From the NCBI RefSeq assembly GCF_040807025.1, contig NC_090945.1, forward strand, positions 39,797,088 to 39,861,087: 64,000 nt of DNA, written 5' to 3'. Below, in pieces: positions 39,665-51,600 of this stretch. The DNA is from Struthio camelus. Its lineage: Eukaryota; Chordata; Aves; Struthioniformes; Struthionidae. The notes beneath the pieces are model-generated. The model searched no databases. It was not told the DNA's origin and saw nothing but the letters and a program-made list of their open reading frames with translations. The first letter of the stretch is position 1; every line of letters starts with the position of its first letter. The position numbers and the translations under genes were made by a program.

Positions 39665-42600
39665 GTAAACAGATATTCATATTGATAATGATATTTCACT
39701 AGCAAAGTTTGTGTTGTATAGCTCTCCATAGATTAAACCCTCATTTCATCCTTTTCCATTCCTTCTGGATACAATTTTACCACAATCAATTTTGTTCACT
39801 CTCACACCATCCCAACCATTGTTTCCCTATATTTTTGCATTATAATTGCAACCTTCCAATTGCTCCTTTAAAAGCATGCATTTCTGCAGCAATTTTTTAA
39901 TGTGTAGATACAACAAGAGAAACACCACCTCGTTACCTAATTACTTAACTTACGTGGTTACCTGATCAATTCACCTAACTGAATCTATACTGCTAAGAAA
40001 ATTAGCTCTTATCACAAAAAAAAAATTAAAATAGCTGTTTTCATCTGCTGTGATAAAGATTTCTGATACATTATTTTTAAAAACGTCATTGTCTATTTAA
40101 TGCAAAAGAAAATACAAAGCATTTATTCAAGCAAATAGTTCAACTAAAATTAACAGGACTTTCCTCTTGAGTGAGATTTATTGAAGCTAATAGACTTAAA
40201 TGAGTAAATATTACAGAACTTGACACCTAGGTTCCAGTTTCCCCACAGCAAGAGCCATTTCTTACTCTCTGCCCTGTACGACTGAACAGAATAGCTGTGC
40301 AAATAGGAAATGCAATAGTAATACTGAAACACTGAAATAATAAATATCTTTTAGGTAAAATGAAGAAGGCCTACAGCAGTTTCACAAAGGGGTTCTTATG
40401 TCCCTGTTCAACTCCACTAAAGACAGGAACAGTGCATGCACAGTGGTTTGCTTGAGTAGAGACGAATAATGTTGTCTGTTTAAAGAACAAAGTAAAGCAG
40501 TATTTAAAAAGCATCTGCATAATATTCAGTACTTCGGGCTTGCCTCAGGTTCTGTGGAAAGTGTGAAGGAACCCTCTGGTACATATTGGGACTGGAGAGT
40601 GAATGGCCATCTCTGTATAATCACACAATTAGTTGTAATTCTGTTACTTGTACTAAGGACATCAGCGTATCTTACTAAAAGTGCTGGAATGCTGTTAAAT
40701 CCATTTGCAGATCTGTTTTTGCAATTCTTCCACCCCTTGTCCTTTTACTATAACGCTACATTATTGGTTTCTGATAGACTACGTTTTACCTTTGTCTGCT
40801 GCATTTACACAGAAGACATTCATCCCTTTAAACTGATCTTTAAACTTGTACATGTAAAGGACTCTTGACTCACAAATGAAGTTGCAAAGCACCCTTCTCT
40901 ATAGCGTGATGATTTCCATTTTCAGATCTTTTCTGTAATCTTCTATTTCATCTAATTTTAATTTTAATATATAGTTTTGGGGTAGTTTTTTTTACTAAAT
41001 AATTGGTATCTTTTCCCTAAAGAGTAATATAAATGCACGCAACTGCTTATTATAGAAACACAATAGGCTAGTTTATCAGCTGGGACAAAAGATGGGTAAA
41101 GTCAAGATATTAGGCTTATGTACACCAGCAGCTGCTGTAGTTCAAGGCTATTGTCACAGCAATTTGCAGTTATCGAAGTCATATTCATCGGAGCTTTGTC
41201 CAAGTATAGCAGTCCATTCTCAGACTGTCTGTCTTGGGATCAAGACCTAAGCATCTTGACTGAATCATCCTCCTTCATAGAAGGGTTTAATTCATTTAAA
41301 AGCATATTTCTCATTGGCTAGATACTTTATGCTGCCCTACTTATGAAGACAGACTAGCATTACCCTTCTTTCCAACTGGAAACTCCCAAACATGGGACCA
41401 TATCATGACCGCAATTTATTCATGAACTCTTCATGACGTCAATGAGTTGCACATGGAAGTCCAGGGCATAGTGGAACCCAGAATAACTTTTGACCCAATT
41501 TAAGATAAAATGCCATCCATGGGATTGTTTTATTTGCTTGTTTTGGGTTTTTCCAGAAATATAGAGAATACTGCTTGGGGTTAGGTAATGATTTGGATGA
41601 CATTGCACTTATTGCACCTGTTTATACACAGATGTGATTTACATTGTGTTTACATATGTGATAGAACAGTTGCTCAATTTAGATTTTGTTTGGAAAAAAA
41701 CTCTAGAATATAGTGTCTTTCTTTCATATGATATTTTCTTCTGGTGTGGGAACTTTCCTTTTGGAAACATAACAAGCAAAAGATGTAGTAGAGAAGGCTA
41801 ATTTCCTCTGGTAATGAGAACCAGAGAAAAGCCAGAACAAAGAAAGCCTCACAGACAAATTATAACATGGCAGTATGCTACTATTCTATGACCGTTTCTA
41901 TGTGGGAAGTTTGGGTTTTAAATGCTCAGAGAATACATACATAAGACAGCTTCACTGGCCCCAAACTATCTGAAATATGCGTGTTTGGAAAGTGTTACAT
42001 CTATACCAGTTAGGAATTGCAGAAAGGATATGGAAGCATGGAACTGAGGTAAATTGTACTGTATCTTCATGATACTCTAATACATCTTTTATGATATAGA
42101 TATATATTATCTATATATCTTTTTACAAAGGTTATGTGCTGTGACTAGGTTCTCATCTGGACACTTATTTGGGTTTGCAGAGTACAGAACCAAAACTCTT
42201 CTTTTTATACAAATATAAAATAAATGGTGCAAACATTGTCTGGAAATGTTATAGCCTTGAAAACAAAAAAGGAGGTAATCTGAAGCAAAGACTGTTGCCT
42301 TGATCTTTTATAGCTACTTTGGAAACGCTATATGTTAACTTTTCCAGTTTCTATCTTGACACTTTCTCGCCCATGAAACACTAAAATTGCCCATGAAAAA
42401 TATTTTTACTCTGAATATTCCAAGAAAAGTTAGTAGTTAGGAGAGCCACTTTTTATTATGTGTTGTTGGGGGTATAATTCAAACTATGACTGGGCTTTTT
42501 AGATGAATATGTTTTAAACTGAAAATATATACTTTTCACACTGGGCAAACTACTTACGGTAGTTTTGCTTTGTGGGATATATATATTTTTTGATTTGTGC

Positions 42601-45600
42601 TTTGTGATAATGTAAAGTTGAGGTGATTATACTTGTTTTTAGCAGCACTCTCTTTGTTGTTATGTGACAACTTGGAGGTAAAGCACATCACTATATTTAA
42701 AATGCACAACCAGAGTGGCACATCAGCTGAGAGGGGTTAATTATAGTGGTACTGGAGTTGAAGACATCAGCATAAACTAGACCCCAGGCACAGAAATGGT
42801 ATGCCTTATTAACCCATACACCATCTTGAAAAAATATGTTAGTTCTAAATAAAGCAAATTAATTCTTCTCTGCATAAAAATGTTATTCTCATGATTAGAT
42901 TTTCAGCAATGACATTTTAATGAACATACCTTTCTTTCTTCCCCAGTTTGAAAGGCTAAATCTTGCACTTCAGAGAACATTAGCAAAACACAGAATAAAA
43001 GAAGGCAGGTAAGTATATGTAACGAGCTTGTGACTAAACCTCACAGCAAAAATGTTTGGCAGAGAGTGTGTTAAGGACTGGGGTGGTAACTGGGAATCAG
43101 GACTTCTGGAATCTGTTTTAAATTACCTTGTTAATTTGTTATGCGATGTTTCATGTCATGTAAATTAATTATGATTTAGTTTATTTTACAATATTCACAA
43201 ATATTTAAATTACCAACAAAGTTGACTTAATGGGCAAATGTAGCCACATTTGTGCAGGGACAAAGGCAAGGACTTTCCTTGTTTAAAAAGGGAAGTGTTT
43301 TGGAGGAATTTAGAGACTACTCAGACATGGGATGGAAAGGTGGATATAGTTGTCTTATTTCACAACATTCTGATGGCCCTCTTAAGAGTAAATAAAAGAA
43401 CATATGAACACAGTCCAGTATTTTAAGATACTTGGAAAAGAAATTTAAATGCAGATGATTAGTATTTAAATATACAGTACCAAATTAAAATATTGCCTCT
43501 GGTACAAAGAACAATCACACGCTTACAGAGATTGAGATAGTTTTCACTGGGCTCCCTTGGCTTCTGTTCTCTGTTTCTGAGGAACTCTGGGCTTGATTTT
43601 CAGCACTCCTCAGTACTAATCCAATATTAATCATTTCAGCCTCATATAGAGTGAGAAATTCTTAGCACCTCATTATATATTGAAGACTCCCTTTACTTAA
43701 TAAAAGAGAAAAATGATTAATCAAGCTACACTGGAAACTACACTGTTGTTCACCACAATAAGGATAATTACAATGTAGCATATATATCATATTTGATATT
43801 TTTGAAGTACTTTACATATATTGACTAAATCAAAGATAGCCAGTCAGATAGTATATTACAATTGCTGAAGGGGTTATTGATATGAATATTTCCTGTATCT
43901 TTAATTCGGTATTACTTCTTGGAGAATTAGTTTGAAAATCAGTATGCTATTCCAGATGAGGTAATAATGCAAACATCGAAACCCATGTATTGCTTTTGCA
44001 TATATATATAAAAGATATATTGAGTGAAGACATTCAGAAACCGTGTATCAAAGGTTTATCGCTTATATGCAGGTTGATCTAAGCTACATCTCCTTCTCAT
44101 CATTTTGCATCTGACAATCAGGTTGATGTTTATTGACCTCAGAGAATTCAGAGGGCTACAGTCTTGTATCACAGGAATCTGGATTACTATCAATGAACCA
44201 CCAATTCTGAAGTAAACGGAGTTGTTATTGGTATTATTGGTGATATTTATCACAAATGCACAGGGTAATCTAGTATCTTATCATAACCCTATTTTGAATT
44301 AATAAAAAAAAAGCCTATGTCATCAGCAAAACTTGGTCTTGACACAGTAAGGACAGGATAGGTAACTTCTCTTACATACTATTTTCACTATAATGCGTGT
44401 CTTAATTTTCAGGAGTTTTTATTTATATTTTTCTGATCTTTACAGAAACACTGGGGACAGAGAAGATTTTGAAAAAATAATCAGTGAACATGCTATTGCA
44501 GCAGGTAATGTAAGCTTGTTTAATAATATAAAAAAAAAACTAGTTTTGTTTCTAAAAAATAATTTCTTTCATGTGATGGCTGCAGTGATAGCTGACATCA
44601 TGGAGGCTAACCTGTGATCTCTGGAACTAACAGCCCAGAATGTCAAAATTTGAGCTAAAGAGCCAAGTTTTTCAAGCCTGGGCTGTTATAGATTATATAC
44701 CTCTAAGATCCATCATCTAGAGGGAGTTGTAATATGCATTCAGTAATAAGTTACAGATTTATACTGACAAAAAATTGTTTGATCCATTACATCTTCTGAA
44801 AGAATGCCAATCTATGTTAATTTGTGGGAAGAGAATTACTTTAATTTATAATATGGAACCCCTTAACTATATCTATACTACTAAATTGACATTTGCCAGA
44901 ACTGAAACATAGTCTCCTATACTCTTAAAGTGTTAACCTAGTCCTGGCACACATTTGGCCCATGGCAGATAGCACTTTCTGAAATGATTCCTAGGAAGCG
45001 TTTGGGGAGTTGGGACATTCCCAATAGTCAGACTGCATGCAGCTATCCTGTTTTAAAGAGTTTACTAACAAAGATATGAAATTTTTTGTGCCCATTAGCC
45101 TCAAAATGCCTCAAAGTGCCCTGAAAACGTTCCTAGGGTCATTGAATTCACTGGATCAGGCATAGTACTTACGGCTGCATGTGTGCATAAACACTAAACA
45201 GAATGACTTATTTTACTCCTACTTCTCATCCTTATTTTATTATTTTCTATTTTTTAATTCTTATTTTATTTCTTCATATCAAGCTTAGTGTCCTGGGTTA
45301 AATGCTAGGCCAAAATATGCTTTCCATTTTAGCTGAAATTGGCTCAGTCTACATCTAAACAAAGAATATTGTGTCTTGGATCGTTCCAAACTACAACCTC
45401 TATTAGCCTCCTCGTTTTCCAGGCACCAGGTAGTATGCCTTTATTGGTCACAGCTGGCCTCCTAAATAGGAGGGCCCTGAGGGCCCTGGTGCTGGACCAG
45501 GGAAGGATATTGCTAATTTGATGTGGTCTGGGATGGAAAAAGCGGGGGAAAGTCTGAGATGAACACAGCTCTGACTGAAATGTGGTTCCATGCAGGTATT

Positions 45601-48600
45601 CCTGTGGACAGTCTAAGGGAATCTCTTGGTGAAGAGCTATTCAAAATATGCTATGAAGAGGATGAACACATATTAGGGGTTATTGGAGGAACTCTTAAGG
45701 ACTTCTTGAACAGTTTTACTACTCTCGTGAAGCAGAGTGGTCATAGCCAAGAAGCAGGAAAAAAGGACAGACTTGAGGAAGCCTCTATACTATGCCTGGA
45801 GAAAGATCAAGACTTCTTAAACGTGTATTATTTCTTTCCTAAGAAAATCACGAGTCTTATCCTATCTGGCATTATTAAAGCAGCAGCTCATATTTTGTAT
45901 GAAACTGAAGTAGAAGTGATGCTCATGCCTCCTTGTTTCCATAACGACTGCACTGAGTTTGTTAATCAGCCTTATTTGCTGTACTCTATACAAGTTAAAA
46001 GTGCAAAACCTTCCTTATCTCCCTGTAAACCGGAGTCCTCACTTGTGATTCCTGCCTCTGTGTTCTGTAAGACTTTCCCATTTCATTTTATGTTTGACAA
46101 GGATATGTCTGTTCTACAAATTGGAAATGGGATAAGAAGACTTTTGACCAGGAGAGAATTTCAAGCAAAGCCTCATTTTGAAGAGTATTTTGAAATTCTT
46201 ACCCCGAAAATAAGCTGCACTTTTAGTGGAATTATGACAATGCTGAATATGCAATTTACTGTACGAGTGAGAAGATGGGATAATACTGATACGAAATCAT
46301 CGATGGTAAGCAACTTTTCATAACCACTACTCCTATGAGTAATTTGTTCTCTTGTTTTGGGACATGCAAGATACAATTAAAATTAATAGCCACAAAAATA
46401 ACGTAATAGTGAGTTTTCCATTGTCTACCTCTCAACAGCGAATACAATTAAATTACAATGATTTGGTACAAACACGCTCTAAGACTAGAGACGACACTAA
46501 TCAAAGTTCTTAAATCTAACAAAATGTAATTCAGATTCTGAAGCTAATATGCAGCCAAAAGTATTCTTTAGGAATTTTGCTCATGTAAAATTTGACTGTA
46601 AACTTGATTTTATTAAAAAAGAGTAACTTGAAATATTGAGATAAAGTCAGCAAATTAAGATACAGCCGATGATGTGCCACGCTCTTGATAACAAAAACAC
46701 CTCCAACACTGAGCTAGCGACAGGGAAAGCTTTGCCAAAGTGCCTTTAACTCATCTAGAAACAACAGCTTTAGGATTTGGGGGAAGGAGTAGATATTTCC
46801 TGTGCTCATTTAGTCTTTGGTATCTTGGTATTTTTGACATCTTGATATCTCCACTGATGCTATTACCAAAAATCCCACATAGTTTCAGCCGATGGGATTA
46901 TTCACTATTTGTGCAGACACTGGGTCTGTGGCAAATGAGCTGGGACAATATAGGGATTGCATATTCAACAGCTGCTTTCATTCAGCACTGACCTCAGCTG
47001 CATTCCAGCTCAAATATATGTGAGGCGCTCCAGGATGAATTACCAGTTCAAACATAACACTACAAGAACTTTAATGAAGAAAAGTAATAAAGGTTTCACC
47101 AGGTTATTAATGAAGTGGGAAAAAATGTAGCACTGATTAGCTACTTTCTCTAAGATACACTTCTGTGTTAGGCAACAGCTTAATGATTAAAAGGATAGTA
47201 GAGCCTTCTTTGCTTTTGCAGGTACTTTTATATGCAAATGTCTGATAGCAAGCAACAGAGGTTGTCCTCAAAAAAATGGTCTTTCACAGCAATGTTAAGC
47301 AGAGCTCTACAGCATCTTGCACATTACACATGACTGAATATAGAAGGGAGCTAATGGCAGCACTTCATACAAATATTTTTTGCTTTTTTAGATAATTAAA
47401 ATGGTATATTTATTTCTGGTATTTATGCCTTTTAAATTTAAATTGCGGTGATTCCTAAAGATTCTCTAATAAAATGGAAGCAGATTTTTCCACTTTATCT
47501 TACAAAGAAAGAGTGGTGCATGAACCAAACTCTGCGCAGTGGTTAATACAGATTCATAGGCTACTAATCAATAAATAGAGATAAAATGCACAAAATTCTT
47601 CTTTTGATTTTTCTTTTCTTCCTAAGTTTAAACCAATACTTACTGATACCCAAACATAATTAGATGTTTATCATTAAGGAGAAGGCTTAAGTAAAATCTA
47701 AAATAAAATAAACTGAATGTATTTGATAGCTTTAACAGTGCTATGACTTGACAGCGTGTATTTTCTTTTAAGTGACTAAATGAAAAGGTAATGACCAAGG
47801 ACCCATCTGATTCTCCTATGCTTCAACAAAAGTTATTTCCTCTAAATCTTGTTTCTAAACCATTGCCAGAATTGTGCATGTCGTGCATGAATTCTTGTTT
47901 CTTTAACTGTTTCAGGTTATGGATCTCAAAGGCCAAATGATATATATTTTTGAATCCAGTGCCATCTTGTTCTTGGGATCTCCTTGTGTGGACAGACTAG
48001 AAGATTTTACAGGACGTGGACTGTACCTCTCAGATATTCCAATTCATAATGCACTGAGAGATGTTGTTCTGATAGGAGAGCAAGCCAGAGCTCAAGACGG
48101 ACTGAAGAAGAGATTAGGAAAGCTAAAAGCAACCCTTGAACAGGCCCATCAAGCACTAGAAGAGGAAAAGAAGAAGACCGTAGATCTTCTGTTCTCTATT
48201 TTTCCTGGAGAGGTTGCTCAGCAGCTATGGCAGGGACAAGTTGTACAAGCCAAGAAATTTAATAATGTCACAATGCTTTTCTCTGACATTGTTGGATTCA
48301 CTGCCATCTGTTCCCAATGTTCACCTATGCAGGTTATCACCATGCTTAATGAGCTTTATACTCGCTTTGATTACCAGTGTGGAGAGCTAGATGTCTACAA
48401 GGTACAGAATCTACTGCATTTCTCTGGGGTTCTGAGACTAGAAAGGAAATAGAGACTAAATGTCACAGAGGATAAAAGAAGTCCCCAAATTATGTTGCCA
48501 CAAACATTCATTATAATAAAACTGTATTAAGATCAAAACGAAAAACAATTATCAACAGGAATAGCTCTGCATGCCGCCAAGTGAGAAAACTATCAAAAGT

Positions 48601-51600
48601 TCGAGTTTGTAGGTCAAAACTCTTGTTTCAATTGCAGTGCTGTGATTCTGCAGTAAATAGGTGATTAAAGTAGCTACTGGTGCCTGACAGCAGGTGAGCA
48701 AGGAAAATAATTTTAGCGTCATGCCTAGCACTGTGCAGTTTTTCCTTTTGAATGATATTGCAGGCTTTGCCCAGCACTTATATAATTTAGCATGACAAAT
48801 CTATAGCACTCAGTCTATACAAAGATACAATTCCTACTAAAACCAGACTATTCTACTGTATATCAAACAATGTAACACTAAGGAACAAATATGCCTGTTT
48901 AGGTGGAGACTATTGGCGATGCCTACTGTGTGGCTGGAGGTTTACACAAAGAAAGTGAAACCCATGCTGTTCAAATAGCACTGATGGCCCTGAAGATGAT
49001 GGAGCTGTCAGATGAGGTGATGTCTCCCCATGGAGAGCCTATCAAGGTCATATATTTTACTGTATTTTTATATGACTTCAAGGTAAAAGTGGGCATTTTT
49101 GGTTGGTTGGTTGGTTGGTTGGAGGTTTTTTGTCATCATCGAAATTTCTCATTAATGCCCTGAAACAAGCTGGGGAGGCAAGTGTGTATGGCTAGAGAGA
49201 CTGACTTTGTTACTTCTATGAATGAGAGTTTTGTGGAGAGGTAAAGATGAAACAGAGATCTGAAAATCAATTCAAAAGACTTAAATGAAAGTGAAATCAA
49301 TAGCTGCACACTGACATGCTGCTGCTGTTGTCTCAGTAGCAATGAATTTGCGAGTGGCATGGAATATTCTTTTACTGTGTTCTAATTAGGAGACTAATCC
49401 TCTTCCAAAATTAGAACGAATGAGAACATCAAAGTGTTCAGTGGGAAAACAGGTATAAATAGGAATCACCAAAGACATGGTCTAAGTGCAGTAATGCATA
49501 CATCTTGAAAGTACTCTGCTGCTGTTCTTGTTTTAGAGTCAGATTCTTAAACCACTGGCATAAAATGATGGCCTTAACGCTGGCAAGGTTACAGTTAGAT
49601 TCAGTGGTAGTTATACTATGACCTGCTTTCAATGTACTGAATTCTACACATACATTTACCTCTCATTGGAAATAAGAGAGACCTGCGTGCATGACAAATA
49701 ATGAGAGTCTTCTACTAAGCTCAAAGGTCTTGGAATGGGGTCCTAGTTGTATTTAGTATAGAGGGGTCTCAGTTCATCCTGTCTTTCATTTGCTCACTTT
49801 TAAAATTTTCCTGTTCATTCCTTTAAAAAACTTCAGGCTTCTTTGATTTTAAAGAATATTCGTGTGGCCCATACCAATGACCAAGAAAATGGTTATTTAG
49901 AGGATTACATGTTCTACATTTATCACAGAGAACAGCACTACTCTATTATAAATAAATGCCACTCTTTTTGTATTTCACAAAATCTGGAAACATCTCGACA
50001 ATGTTATAACACATTTATAATTTCTACAGAAATTCTGACTCTATAATTTGGAATGAGGAATTCTACTGCATTTAAAAAGTAATTTAAAAATTATAGGAAA
50101 TAATTTCTATTGTAGAAGCCCCAGTAGAAGCTTCTTAGAAGAAAACAGAATCTTTCTCTATTTTTAATCTCTTCATGAAAGCATGGGCAATTTTGCAAAA
50201 TAACACATCTGTCACACAGTCTACTGTCATTTCATATATGAATTTTCTAAGAAAGATGCCTGGCTGCAAACCATTTACATTAAATCAGACTTCTATATTG
50301 ATGTACATATTTTGACCATCTGTTGTCTTTGCTGTGTGGGTGGATTCTGCTTTTGTTGCAGGCTTTTCTACTCAAAATTTGAAATTATGAATTCTTCATA
50401 AAGATATGGAATTCTCTGGATATGTAAAGAATAGCACAGATAGTAGCTATGCAGGTTTCCCAACATCATGCCATTGTACTGTCAGAGTGTTATTCTGAAG
50501 AAGCTATGTGTATGTATGTATAACGCGCAAAAGAAAATAATACATTTTAAAAAGAAAGAAAATAGAAAGCAGCACCAGCTAGGCAAAACTCACACATCTG
50601 AGTACTTGTTGCAAAAACAGGTATCAATATGTTTCAACTGCCGCATAAATTTGATTAATTATCCAAATTCTGTACCCTGCGATTGAGATTTACGCTAGGT
50701 GGGACACTGTCAATAAAGGTCAAGTGGAACTGATGCATATATATATTTTCTTTGCTGTTCCCTAAGACTTTTATCTTCTGACCTTAAGAACAAAGCAAGT
50801 ATTACTACTCATTAACCTTGTCACGAGTCTAAAATTGTACTGCGTAATTTCTCTCCGAAAACCATCCGACTGTTGTAGTGACTCCTTCTGATGTTTCTAG
50901 ATCAATTTACTGCCACAGAGACCAACTTTATCACAGTCATATCAGACGAAGGATGATTCACTATACGTACAAAGTAATGCTAGTTTCCTCTCCATGGGCA
51001 GCAATGTCCAGAAAACACTGATATTTTAAGGAGACTACTAACAGAACTTATATTAGCACTTCAGAATTTTTCTTTTTTAATAGAGGAAGAATTTATAAAC
51101 CAACTGACTTTAACAGTTTCATTTATTTTACCTAATAATGCTGTCTGTGTTCTGCCTTTTATTTAAAGATGCGTATTGGCGTTCATTCTGGATCTGTCTT
51201 TGCTGGAGTTGTTGGGGTTAAAATGCCACGTTATTGCCTCTTTGGAAATAATGTAACCCTTGCCAATAAGTTTGAATCTTGCAGTATACCAAGAAAAATA
51301 AATGTCAGCCCAACAACTTACAGGTACAGTGCTTTACAATATGCATCTGTAAAATATCCAACAGAAATAGTTAATGTAAGGGTTCTTCATTATCTGCCTG
51401 TTCTTTTTTTTTCTCTTCTACAGTACTGCTGTTTATTTTCCTTTTTCTCTTTTTATCTGACTGCTCATGATCACACTGTGGTTATTTTTAGTCAAAAGCC
51501 AGGCAGCAGCAGTAAGAAAAAGGGTGAAGCAGAACAGCTGATACGTATTTTTCAGATACTACATTTAAAATAAATTGAGGATCTGGGACAATTTTGCTTC

